From: Nitrososphaerota archaeon
GTDB lineage: Archaea > Thermoproteota > Nitrososphaeria > Nitrososphaerales > Nitrosopumilaceae
Length of the DNA stretch: 23,899 nt
NCBI GenBank assembly: GCA_016871975.1
Contig: VHBM01000014.1
Span: forward strand, 1 to 23,899
Direction of reading: 5' to 3'
Numbering within the stretch: position 1 is the first letter of the stretch; the number at the start of each line of letters is the position of its first letter. This document shows positions 1 through 7,502 of this stretch, piece after piece. Under the pieces are notes generated by a model. That model was not told the origin of the DNA, ran no database searches, and saw only the letters and a list, made by a program, of their open reading frames with translations. The position numbers and the translations under genes were made by a program.

Positions 1-2
1 CC

Positions 3-2033
3 TGTCTTACCGAGTTTGAGTGGTTTCATAAAATAGAGACAGAAAACGAGACACTAACACCACAAGTCGATGATCTTTTACTCAGGGCACAAAAGGCATT
101 CCAGCAGATAGATGAGGTAGTAAAGGGACTTCAGGTTCCGCTGCGAGTTGGGATGATGGAGATTGTTTTCAAGGGTTTTGCTATAAAGAAGAAAAACTAT
201 GAAGTGCGCGAGCTTGAGACAATGATTGAAGACTTGGAGAAAAAAATTCCATCTGGTATTAGCAAGGCATCCAGTCTTCTCAAGGAAAGCAACGACATAA
301 AAAAATCACTAGAGGAATTTACCGCACTCCGAGATACAATTCAAGTAGCAAACAAGCTAAACATTGATCTTGGCAACTTGGGACTGGGCAAGTACTTTTA
401 CACAAATATTTTTGTCATAAACACTTCTGACTATGATGAGATTTCCCGCTCACTTGAGGGAGTTACAATCTACAAATATGATCTTGAGACAAAAGAAAAG
501 GCTGCAATATTTGTAATTGCAGGAGCTGGCGAGTCTGAAAAGGTAAACAAGGTATTGCGAAACCTTAACGCAAATCCCTTTTCAATTCCTCAAGGCTATC
601 CACAGATACCAGTCAAGGCCTTTACACTTGCTGAATCAAAGATAAAGGAGCTGCAAGGCAAGCAAAAAGTAATTGCAAAAGATCTTGAGAAAATAAAAGC
701 TGGCATACGTACCGAGATACTTTCATTGCACGAGGCTGCACTAGTAGCTAAAGACGTCCTTGAGACTTTGCGCAAGCCTGGTGGAACAAAGCAATTTGCA
801 ATGATTCAGGGCTATATTCCAAAATCCATGGAAAAAAAATTCAAAGAAGTCACAAAAGAGTGGACATCAGTAACAGAGCCAATCAAGGATGCAAAGGCAC
901 TTGAGCAGAGCCCCACCCTCCTAGATAACAAGCGATGGATTAGAACATTTGAAGTCATTACAGAAAGTCAGGGAATACCAAAAAAAGGAGAACCTGACCC
1001 GACTCCAATGATTGCGCTGATGTGGCCAATCTTTTATGGGATAATGTTTGCCGACTTGGGCCATGCACTTTTGCTTATGGGATTTGGTTTACTATTCAAG
1101 TTCAAGGGCCAAGGAACACTTGCAAGGTGGGGAATGCTAATTGCCATATCTGGATTCTCTGCTGCAGTTGCCGGGACGTTTACAGGCGAGGCCTTTGGCT
1201 TTCATCTTGATCATCTAGCTCCGTTTGAATCACTTTTACATGAAGGCGGACCACTACACTCTATTTCCTGGCTTATTGGAGTTGTAAGTGTTGCCGAGCT
1301 TACATTTGAGCAAGTAATTCTAATTCTCAAAGTATCAATATTTTTAGGAATTGTACACTTGGTTTGGGCATTTGTTTTGCGAATTAAAAAACTATGGAAA
1401 GAGGGTCACCGCACAACAATGTATTTTGAGGCAATACCAAACCTTGTCATGTACTTTGGAATAGTTGCAGTCATGATGGCAGCAATTGGATCAGGATATG
1501 ATGTGATGAATATGTACTCAAGAATACATACAGAGCCAGTTCCTTGGGTTACCATACTGGTAGGCGACTGGGCAGTAGTCTGGCTTGTTGTTAGAATTGC
1601 AATATTTACAGTAATTGGATGTATTGTACTTATGATAATTGGTGGCATGCTACACAACAAAAAGCACCCAGAGGAAGGAGGAGATATGGCAAGCGCAGTC
1701 ATGGAAGTTTTACTTGGAAAAACTGTTGAATGTCTATCACACACAATAAGCTATGCACGACTTGGCATCATGTTACTAGTACATGCTGCACTTTTGTTAA
1801 CTGTCAATAATGCATATGTTCATCTTGGGGGCATGGGCTCAGGCGGCGCCCTTGCAATAATTATTGGCGGAAATATTGGAATCATGATAATAGAAGGCCT
1901 GATTGTATACATACAGTCTTTGAGACTTCACTTGTACGAGTTTTTTACAAAGTGGTATGGTGGCGGATCAAAGCAGTTCAAGCAAGTTGTTCCTGAAATG
2001 GTTTACAACCAGCTTTTATGGAAGAAAAAGTAA
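3..2033 (+). CDS. atpI: A/V-type ATP synthase subunit I, 5'-partial
   Basis: This is the membrane subunit (subunit I/a) of the archaeal rotary ATP synthase, which carries the ion half-channels next to the c-ring. The frame is open without a stop from base 3, so the first ATG inside the window (153) is not the real start; 676 codons are visible and the gene begins outside. The N-terminal half is a hydrophilic, coiled-coil-rich stalk region (roughly bases 3-1000). The C-terminal half has about seven to eight membrane segments. The GIMFADLGHA motif matches the family's conserved G-x-M-F-G-D-x-G-H segment. SYARLG holds the essential channel arginine (codon 1758-1760). The stop lies two bases from the convergent regulator's stop codon. 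It is probably the last gene of an atp operon lying to the left, which is an inference. Family assignment is firm. Confidence 0.95.
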   Translation, partial: CLTEFEWFHKIETENETLTPQVDDLLLRAQKAFQQIDEVVKGLQVPLRVGMMEIVFKGFAIKKKNYEVRELETMIEDLEKKIPSGISKASSLLKESNDIKKSLEEFTALRDTIQVANKLNIDLGNLGLGKYFYTNIFVINTSDYDEISRSLEGVTIYKYDLETKEKAAIFVIAGAGESEKVNKVLRNLNANPFSIPQGYPQIPVKAFTLAESKIKELQGKQKVIAKDLEKIKAGIRTEILSLHEAALVAKDVLETLRKPGGTKQFAMIQGYIPKSMEKKFKEVTKEWTSVTEPIKDAKALEQSPTLLDNKRWIRTFEVITESQGIPKKGEPDPTPMIALMWPIFYGIMFADLGHALLLMGFGLLFKFKGQGTLARWGMLIAISGFSAAVAGTFTGEAFGFHLDHLAPFESLLHEGGPLHSISWLIGVVSVAELTFEQVILILKVSIFLGIVHLVWAFVLRIKKLWKEGHRTTMYFEAIPNLVMYFGIVAVMMAAIGSGYDVMNMYSRIHTEPVPWVTILVGDWAVVWLVVRIAIFTVIGCIVLMIIGGMLHNKKHPEEGGDMASAVMEVLLGKTVECLSHTISYARLGIMLLVHAALLLTVNNAYVHLGGMGSGGALAIIIGGNIGIMIIEGLIVYIQSLRLHLYEFFTKWYGGGSKQFKQVVPEMVYNQLLWKKK

Positions 2034-2035
2034 AT

Positions 2036-2767
2036 TCATTCTTTTAGCTTGCTTTCCTGAAATACATCAGAGCCATACCAGCAATACCTAAAGTAATCAA
2101 GACACCACTCATGAAACATTGGATCATTGCTGTAAAACATCTCACTCAGGTCAGATTCGCCTTTAAGGTCTGCAAACAACACACATGCCTCCTTTTCATT
2201 TAAAACCACCATTGTCTCAACTCTGTCTTTCATTTTTCGCTCAACAAGCCCCTCCTCAATTAGTTTAGAAAACCCTAGTTTTGAGAGGAGTTCCTTCCTG
2301 CCTTTTGGCACAATTGTTGACTCTGAAAAGATATAGTGAAACTTGACTCCGGTTTTTACTTTTTTTACTAGCGGCTCGATAAGGTCTAGCGGTACCTCTG
2401 ATAGTAGCTCGTAGATGAATTCATTTGCGTTCTTGTAGATAGACTTCCACTGCTCAAGAACCTTGACTACACCTTTTACGTACTGGCCACTAGCAAGCTG
2501 GCCTGCCCTCATCACAAACTTTATTGGAATATCACCAAAAGTATGATCTTCAAAATATTTCATGTTTTGTGACAAAAATACAATTGATGGTACCTGTGTA
2601 CACATTGTCCTTCCAAAAGTTGTCAGCGTATACTTGCCGTCAATTTCTTTTATGATTAGCTTGCTTTTCTCTAGTCTTGTAAAATTGCGGTGAACCTCTT
2701 GCTTTGTTGTGTCCAGATTTTTTGCCATTTCAGTAATTGTGGATTTTTTTTCTAAAAGCTGAAACAA
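2036..2767 (-). CDS. FilR1/DUF1724-like winged-helix regulator, N-terminus interrupted
   Basis: This is an archaeal transcriptional regulator with an N-terminal winged helix-turn-helix (about residues 1-50, with TITEMAKNLDTTKQEVHRNF as helices 2 and 3) followed by a sensor-like domain resembling the FilR1 middle domain (DUF1724). The only start in the uninterrupted frame is TTG at 2767, which removes most of helix 1. In the same frame, just upstream, an ATG at 2836 opens 21 sensible codons ending SHQRL, then TAA, then ILFQLLEKK, which fits a typical first HTH helix broken by one changed base. The gene lies 48 bases downstream of the rhodanese on the same strand. Either it is a recent pseudogene or sequencing error, or a shortened protein is made from TTG. 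The ligand is unknown. Confidence 0.75.
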   Translation of the reverse strand: MFQLLEKKSTITEMAKNLDTTKQEVHRNFTRLEKSKLIIKEIDGKYTLTTFGRTMCTQVPSIVFLSQNMKYFEDHTFGDIPIKFVMRAGQLASGQYVKGVVKVLEQWKSIYKNANEFIYELLSEVPLDLIEPLVKKVKTGVKFHYIFSESTIVPKGRKELLSKLGFSKLIEEGLVERKMKDRVETMVVLNEKEACVLFADLKGESDLSEMFYSNDPMFHEWCLDYFRYCWYGSDVFQESKLKE

Positions 2768-2770
2768 TAT

Positions 2771-2836
2771 TTACAATCTTTGATGACTTGCAAGTTCTAG
2801 AAAATTTTCTGCTGCCTTTTCATAAAGATCTGTCAT
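2771..2836 (-). other. N-terminal fragment of the FilR1-like regulator, ending in an in-frame TAA
   Basis: ATG at 2836 begins 21 codons (MTDLYEKAAE then NFLELASHQRL) that end at TAA (2773-2771). The stop is directly in frame with the regulator that follows, and only an ATA codon separates it from the TTG start. Replacing the TAA with a lysine codon such as AAA would give a continuous protein of about 266 residues with a complete first HTH helix. The A-to-T change is inferred from the protein pattern; the in-frame arrangement itself is read directly from the sequence. Confidence 0.7.
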
Positions 2837-2884
2837 GACAAGCTTTGTTTCATGCTTGACTAAAAAATGTAATGTGCTAGTAGA

Positions 2885-3658
2885 TTATTCAACAGGAAGT
2901 TCCAGTCTGTTTGCCCACTCTGTCCATGAACCCGGATATACTCGAACTTTTTTAAAACCAATTTTTTTTAACGCCAAAAATGCATTTGCTGCCCTGTATG
3001 CACCCTGGCAGTATGTTACAACTTCAGAGTCTTTTGGAATTTTGTATAAAGCTAAAAGATCGTTTTCTTTTTTCAAAGTTCCATCTTCGGCAACATTAAG
3101 GTTCCAGTCTACATTAATCGCAGTTGGGATGTGCCCCTTTCTTGCTGCTCTAATAACAGTTCCGTCATACTCGTCTTGAGACCTTGCATCAATGATTCGT
3201 ATTTGGTTTAGGTTTTTTGTGATGTATTCAAAGCTTGCAATGATCTCTGAATTTATTTTTCCAGAAAATTTTGTTGGTTTAAAACCATTTAATTTTGTTT
3301 CAAGTGGAAGATTTTCTTTTTTCCATTTTTTTATACCACCATCTAACATGAATACTTGTGGATGTGAAAAATACATCAAGAGCCAGACACCGCGAGCTGC
3401 AAGCATTCCAGATATTTCGTCATAAAAGATTACTTTTTTTTCATTTGTAATTCCAACAAAAGAAAAAAGCTGTTGCAGCTGTCTGTTAAATGATTCAATG
3501 CCTTCCTTTGTCGTATCAAACCAGTGAAATGCAAAAAGATCTAAATTTACAGCACCTGGAATATGGCCTTCTGAATATTCCTTGAACGATCTTGCGTCTA
3601 TTATGACAAGATTTTGATCTTCAAGCGTTTTTGCGAGTTCATTAGTTTGTATTAACAT
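2885..3658 (-). CDS. Two-domain rhodanese (thiosulfate/3-mercaptopyruvate sulfurtransferase)
   Basis: This enzyme transfers a sulfane sulfur from thiosulfate or 3-mercaptopyruvate to an acceptor through a cysteine persulfide. Two tandem rhodanese domains are visible: an N-terminal one (VIIDARSFKEYSEGHIPGA, about residues 18-115) and a C-terminal one (IIDARSQDEYDG, about 150-255). The active-site cysteine sits in CQGAYR near the C-terminus. The N-terminal domain has YDEISGM where its loop would be and lacks a cysteine, as usual for this family. ATG at 3658 gives 257 residues; a TTG at 3670 would add four. A TATA-like CTTTAAAAAA (3694-3703) lies just upstream. It precedes the FilR1-like regulator on the same strand. 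The loop CQGAYR differs from the classical CRKGVT and CGSGVT loops, so the sulfur donor cannot be assigned. Confidence 0.88.
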   Translation of the reverse strand: MLIQTNELAKTLEDQNLVIIDARSFKEYSEGHIPGAVNLDLFAFHWFDTTKEGIESFNRQLQQLFSFVGITNEKKVIFYDEISGMLAARGVWLLMYFSHPQVFMLDGGIKKWKKENLPLETKLNGFKPTKFSGKINSEIIASFEYITKNLNQIRIIDARSQDEYDGTVIRAARKGHIPTAINVDWNLNVAEDGTLKKENDLLALYKIPKDSEVVTYCQGAYRAANAFLALKKIGFKKVRVYPGSWTEWANRLELPVE

Positions 3659-3693
3659 GTCTTTAATCAAATTGTAAAATGTAAATTCATTTG

Positions 3694-3703
3694 TTTTTTA
3701 AAG
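3694..3703 (-). promoter_or_regulatory. TATA-like element of the rhodanese gene
   Basis: On the minus strand this reads CTTTAAAAAA. Its centre is about 28 bases before TTG 3670 and 40 before ATG 3658, so transcription would start near 3672. It lies immediately after the T-rich tract that probably ends the amt transcript. Confidence 0.4.
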
Positions 3704-3704
3704 A

Positions 3705-3720
3705 TAAAAAGGAAAAAAGG
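3705..3720 (-). terminator. T-rich archaeal terminator after amt
   Basis: On the minus strand the tract CCTTTTTTCCTTTTTA follows 11 bases after the amt stop codon. Archaeal RNA polymerase commonly terminates on such T-runs without a hairpin. No hairpin is evident here. Confidence 0.45.
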
Positions 3721-3731
3721 AGGGTTTGTTT

Positions 3732-5294
3732 TTACTCGTTTACGTATGCTCGTTCGCCGTGCTGTGCAAGATCGAGTCCAATCTCTTCTTCTTTTGGAGT
3801 GACTCGAATTCCGCCAGGCCATACAGCATCCATTATCTTCAGTATAACGATTGTTACACCAAATGCGTAGCCTATTGAAATTGCTGCACCAATGATGTTG
3901 AGTGCTTGTTGTTCATAGCCTTCTGGAGTTCCTGTCCATGCGCCAATTCCATCACCTGTATCCCAGATGTGAGGACTAGCCAGTGTTCCTGTCAGGATTG
4001 CTCCTGTAGTACCACCCATTCCGTGTACTCCCCATACATCAAGTGCATCATCCCATTTGCGTGCATTCTTGAATGCTACGGCACCATAACAGACCGTTCC
4101 AGCTGCGATACCAATGATTATTGCTGCCATTGGTCCAACCCAACCAGATGCTGGCGTGATTGCTACAAGGCCTGCTACTGCTCCTGTCGCTGCACCAACC
4201 ATGCTTGGTTTGCCTGTGTGAGCCCAGCTCATTAACATCCATGTGAGTGATGCCATGCCTGTTGCCGTGTTTGTTACAACCCAGGCGCTTACGGTGACTC
4301 CATCAACCATAACCTGGCTTCCTGCGTTGAATCCAAACCAACCAAACCAGAGTATTGATGCACCAAGGACTACCATTGGAACACTGTGTGGCTCCATTGG
4401 AACTTTTCCATAGCCTAGTCTTCTGCCTAGAATTAATGCGGCAGCTAAAGCTGAGAATCCTGATGTAATGTGTACCACAGTACCACCAGCAAAGTCTAAT
4501 GCAAAGCTAGGTGACAGATCTGGATTTAGATCAATTGATCCTCCACCAATGTACCCGCCTCCCCATACCCAATGTGCTATTGGATCGTATACGAATGTAG
4601 CCCAGAGCAGTATGAAGATTAGTAGTGCACTGAATTTCATTCTGTCAATTAGTCCACCAACGATTAGTGCTGGTGTGATAATTGCAAATGTTGCCTGGAA
4701 CATGGCAAACATCTGGTGTGGAATCGTGTTTGGCCATCCCTGACCACATTGATCAGCATCTACCATTGCGTTCATCTGGTATGCTGCAGACCAAGTGTCT
4801 GCACAAGGACCAGGTTCACCTAATGGTGCGTAATGCGATACATCATTGAATCCTACATATTGAAGCGAGCCCATGTACAGATTTGCGTCACTGTCAATTG
4901 GACCAAATGCTAGGCTGTAACCCCAAAGAACCCATTGCACCGAGATAAGACCAATAATGATAAAGGTCATTCCGATTGCATTTACTGCGTTCTTTGATCT
5001 TGTTAATCCACCATAGAAGAATGCTACTCCCGGTGTCATAAACAAGACAAGTGTGGTTGCAGTCAATATCCATGCAGTATCACCTGTATCAATTCTGCAT
5101 GGCAGCATGTTTCCTTCGCCGTCATCATACCAACATTCGTTTGCATTGCCTGTGTAGATTCCTGATGTTCCCATCACATAGCCATCCATTCCGTCATTGA
5201 CTGATTGTGCAAAGGCTTGTGTCATTGCACTTGTTGCTGTAATTGCTACTGCTGCGATAAGTAATAGAGCATACTTGCGGTTTCTAGAATTCAT
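3732..5294 (-). CDS. amt: Ammonium transporter Amt
   Basis: This is an ammonium channel of the Amt/Mep/Rh family, 520 residues. In an ammonia oxidiser it would bring in substrate and nitrogen for assimilation. Residues 1-30 form a probable cleavable signal peptide (AMTQAFAQ), followed by an extra-long outer segment before the first core helix. The core carries the family aspartate in DFAGGTVVH (Asp267) and the twin pore histidines His275 and His424 (WGVHGMGG). FVYDPIAHWVWGGG is also typical. Cys54/Cys66 and Cys164/Cys183 lie in outward-facing segments and could form disulfides (inference). The ATG at 5294 is 25 bases from a strong TATA box, which supports this start and a leaderless mRNA. A PII gene, the usual Amt regulator, lies 9 kb away rather than adjacent. 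Confidence 0.97.
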   Translation of the reverse strand: MNSRNRKYALLLIAAVAITATSAMTQAFAQSVNDGMDGYVMGTSGIYTGNANECWYDDGEGNMLPCRIDTGDTAWILTATTLVLFMTPGVAFFYGGLTRSKNAVNAIGMTFIIIGLISVQWVLWGYSLAFGPIDSDANLYMGSLQYVGFNDVSHYAPLGEPGPCADTWSAAYQMNAMVDADQCGQGWPNTIPHQMFAMFQATFAIITPALIVGGLIDRMKFSALLIFILLWATFVYDPIAHWVWGGGYIGGGSIDLNPDLSPSFALDFAGGTVVHITSGFSALAAALILGRRLGYGKVPMEPHSVPMVVLGASILWFGWFGFNAGSQVMVDGVTVSAWVVTNTATGMASLTWMLMSWAHTGKPSMVGAATGAVAGLVAITPASGWVGPMAAIIIGIAAGTVCYGAVAFKNARKWDDALDVWGVHGMGGTTGAILTGTLASPHIWDTGDGIGAWTGTPEGYEQQALNIIGAAISIGYAFGVTIVILKIMDAVWPGGIRVTPKEEEIGLDLAQHGERAYVNE

Positions 5295-5314
5295 TAATGA
5301 GGAACAAAAATGAA

Positions 5315-5324
5315 ATTATTTAAG
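5315..5324 (-). promoter_or_regulatory. TATA box of amt
   Basis: On the minus strand this reads CTTAAATAAT, centred 25 bases upstream of the amt ATG at 5294. That is the expected spacing for an archaeal leaderless transcript. It is the clearest core promoter in the 114-base amt/5409 intergenic region. Confidence 0.65.
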
Positions 5325-5408
5325 GCTTGATAGGTGTAAATTACCAAAAATGTAAATTATTATACTTGGTGTTTTAATGATAGTATCATAAAATGGTGAA
5401 ATTAAATC

Positions 5409-5474
5409 ATGAGCTCTTTGTGGCTACGGGGGAAAGCAAGACTTGCGATTAAATCCAAAATTATCAATTTTTGA
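5409..5474 (+). other. Short leading ORF, probable displaced N-terminus of the next gene
   Basis: ATG at 5409 follows a Shine-Dalgarno-like GGTGAA (5395-5400) and a TATA-like ATTATTATAC (about 5356-5365), better signals than the next gene's TTG has. It encodes 21 residues (starting MSSLWLRGK) before TGA at 5472-5474. The downstream gene lies in the frame reached by skipping one base. Removing one G from the five-G run at 5428-5432 would join the two as MSSLWLRGKQDLRLNPKLSI and onward. This suggests an indel, a sequencing error or a programmed frameshift. Confidence 0.5.
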
Positions 5475-6099
5475 CACATTTAAAACAAAAAACGAACTGA
5501 CTGGAGAGGCGCAAAGACAGCGTGCCATAATTACAAGACTGGCAACAGAATCTAGTCCTTCGCTTAGAACACGAACTGCAATTTCTCAAAAAATAGCAGA
5601 AGAAAATGGCATAGCATGGAAGAATATCTATTCTGGGATTTTTCATGATCTGGATGAAGTCTTGCTTCCTTTGGGGATAGCAGAAGAAGCTGGCAGACTG
5701 CCTCTAAAGCGGGGACCAAAAGCATTACAGGAAGTCGGAATACCTCACTATAGATTAACACAGAGCGGTTTGCTTGTTGCGCTTTCACTAAAGGAAATTG
5801 TTGATAAAAGATATCTTTTAACACAGTTTTTTTCCATGTCCAAATCAGATCAAGAGTTTCAAAATACTATACTAAAACTAATAGAGATTGCACCACGCTT
5901 TGTATTTTCACTTTTTGAGAGATATGTCAAGGCCTACTGTTCTGGGAAACTAGAAAATTTACTGCCCTTTAATCTAGCTAATCTGAAAAAAATAGGTGAT
6001 GATTCACTTGCGGTACAAAGAGAGATTCTTGAAGGATTTACAAAACTATCAAAGCTTGAAAAAGAAAAGATCCTTAATTTTGTTCAAGTGATAAGCTAA
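5443..6099 (+). CDS. Conserved-looking protein with winged-helix-like region, unknown function
   Basis: I do not recognise this 218-residue, soluble, charged protein. Residues about 40-115 look like a winged helix: a helical start, ISQKIAEENGIAWKNIYSGI resembling a recognition region, then a basic stretch and YRLTQSGLLVALSL, which resembles a wing followed by a helix. The rest is mainly helical. No catalytic motif, membrane segment or cysteine cluster is visible. The only standard start in frame is TTG at 5443, but the better-placed ATG at 5409 is out of frame by one base. It is followed after 42 bases by ATP synthase subunit C on the same strand, so co-transcription is possible. A role in regulation is only a guess from the HTH-like look. 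Confidence 0.75.
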   Translation: MRLNPKLSIFDTFKTKNELTGEAQRQRAIITRLATESSPSLRTRTAISQKIAEENGIAWKNIYSGIFHDLDEVLLPLGIAEEAGRLPLKRGPKALQEVGIPHYRLTQSGLLVALSLKEIVDKRYLLTQFFSMSKSDQEFQNTILKLIEIAPRFVFSLFERYVKAYCSGKLENLLPFNLANLKKIGDDSLAVQREILEGFTKLSKLEKEKILNFVQVIS

Positions 6100-6141
6100 A
6101 TCTGCCAAACATTAAAATCATCATCAGAAAATGAGCTTTTT

Positions 6142-7179
6142 ATGGGTTCTACCGGTGCACAAAAAGTATACGCATCTGTAAAATCATACAGCCAGAGAGG
6201 CAGACTCTTGCCAAAAAGTATTCTGCAGACACTGGCAGAGTCTCGCGATCTTGATGAGCTTGTAACAAGAATCAAGAACACAAAATATGCTGACGGGATT
6301 TCAAAAATTACAAAGCCCTACACTGCAGAAAAAATTGAATCCATACTGCGTAGTCATCTTGCAGACATTCACTTTTCAATTGCAAAGACTGCAGGAAATC
6401 CAGTACTAGACGCATATTATACCAGATTTCTTATCTGGAATCTAAAACTTATACTGAAAGGAAAAATTCTAAACAAAAGCCAGAGTGAGATAGAGCCTTA
6501 CCTTAACTTGCATGCAGAAGAGTTAATCAAAAAACGCGACATTATCTTAAAGGCACTAGTAGCACGAGACCTTGAAGAGACGGTTACAAATCTTAACTCT
6601 ACTGAGTTTGGCGAAGACATTGCAAAGGCTGTTGCACTGTATAATGATAAAAAGAACATACAAATTTTTGATACTTACTTTGATAAAATTATCATTCAGC
6701 AAATAAGCAGCGGACTGCGAGTCTCAGGCGACAAGGATGTTTCTCGCATTGTTGGAATGGAGATTGATTTTTACAACTTGCTTAGTGTTATGCGGGGAAA
6801 GTTTTGGGGACTAGACGAGCAACAGATTCATGATCTCATAGTTTCACACACTTCAACTGCACCAAAGGACTTGCTTGGAAGAATGATTGCCGCACCGTCT
6901 GTAAGGGAAGCATTCAACGAGCTAACAAACACTCGTTACAAAGATCTGATGCCGCAGTCAGAAAGCGACATTGATGCTATTGCTGAATTTGAAAGAAAAT
7001 TTGAAATTGCGATGTACAAGGCAGCTATTAACACTTTTACAAGAATGTTTAGCGCAGCGACAAGTGTTGGAATAACAAAGCTGACATCTTATGAAGTCAG
7101 AAACATTGCTGCAATAGCTTTTGCAGTAGAACAAAAGATTTCCCCGCAGACTACGATGTCAAAGCTCATAGTCGAGTAA
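6142..7179 (+). CDS. atpC: A/V-type ATP synthase subunit C
   Basis: This is subunit C (AC39/d family) of the rotary ATP synthase. It is the funnel-shaped connector between the central stalk and the c-ring at the inner face of the membrane. At 345 residues it is the usual family length. It is almost wholly helical and soluble with no membrane segment. Family features visible are the N-terminal VYASVKSYSQRGRLL, the RFLIWNLKLILKGK helix, the IVGMEIDFYNLLSVMRGKFW segment and the C-terminal YEVRNIAAIAFAVEQKI. ATG at 6142 is the natural start; a weak TATA-like ATTAAAAT lies about 27 bases upstream. It is separated from subunit I by some 4 kb containing a regulator, a rhodanese and amt on the opposite strand, so it is outside any main atp operon. 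Confidence 0.92.
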   Translation: MGSTGAQKVYASVKSYSQRGRLLPKSILQTLAESRDLDELVTRIKNTKYADGISKITKPYTAEKIESILRSHLADIHFSIAKTAGNPVLDAYYTRFLIWNLKLILKGKILNKSQSEIEPYLNLHAEELIKKRDIILKALVARDLEETVTNLNSTEFGEDIAKAVALYNDKKNIQIFDTYFDKIIIQQISSGLRVSGDKDVSRIVGMEIDFYNLLSVMRGKFWGLDEQQIHDLIVSHTSTAPKDLLGRMIAAPSVREAFNELTNTRYKDLMPQSESDIDAIAEFERKFEIAMYKAAINTFTRMFSAATSVGITKLTSYEVRNIAAIAFAVEQKISPQTTMSKLIVE

Positions 7180-7257
7180 TATCCCTTAATTCACTCTGCT
7201 AATAGCAAAAATTCAGTTATAATTAATAACTCTGATTGTTATACGGAAAAAACATAG

Positions 7258-7464
7258 ATGGATACAAAAATTTTGAATAAAACAATTAAGATTAGCACTA
7301 TTCTTGCTATGATTTTTGCCTTACCTGCTCTTGGCATTTTTCTTGGAATTTATTATTTTACTGGAAACTTGATCGTTGGAGCAATACTGGGATTTGGCAT
7401 GCATTTTGTTACACTGGCTTTTTCAGGCAGAATCTCGCAGTGGCTTTTGAAAAAAATGTCTTAG
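7258..7464 (+). CDS. Small two-span membrane protein, unknown
   Basis: This is a 68-residue protein with a short basic N-terminus and two hydrophobic helices (about residues 13-33 and 36-55) joined by a tight turn, ending in a basic tail (WLLKKMS). This is a hairpin membrane protein with both ends probably in the cytoplasm by the positive-inside rule. ATG at 7258 lies 30-40 bases after TATA-like sequence (TTATAATTAAT near 7216). I do not recognise the family. It is 38 bases ahead of the Cas4-like gene on the same strand, and a link between them is only suggested by position. Confidence 0.7.
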   Translation: MDTKILNKTIKISTILAMIFALPALGIFLGIYYFTGNLIVGAILGFGMHFVTLAFSGRISQWLLKKMS

Positions 7465-7465
7465 T

Positions 7466-7473
7466 CTATATAG
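7466..7473 (+). promoter_or_regulatory. TATA-like element of the Cas4-like gene
   Basis: CTATATAG, centred 34 bases before ATG 7503, would give a leader of about 8-11 nt. It begins two bases after the stop codon of the preceding small membrane protein gene, so the Cas4-like gene may have its own promoter. Confidence 0.4.
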
Positions 7474-7502
7474 GATGTGCGATTGGTGGTCATTGATATC
7501 AT

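Noticed and set aside
1406..1744. Minus-strand frame of 112 codons within ATP synthase subunit I
   Set aside because: It is antisense to conserved membrane helices of subunit I, with an isoleucine/threonine-rich composition and no recognisable domain.
5331..5359. Repeated TGTAAATTA motif in the amt intergenic region
   Set aside because: Two copies 16 bases apart in AT-rich DNA, with a similar run (TGTAAATTC) near 3680. Too short and too AT-rich to call an operator without comparison to relatives.
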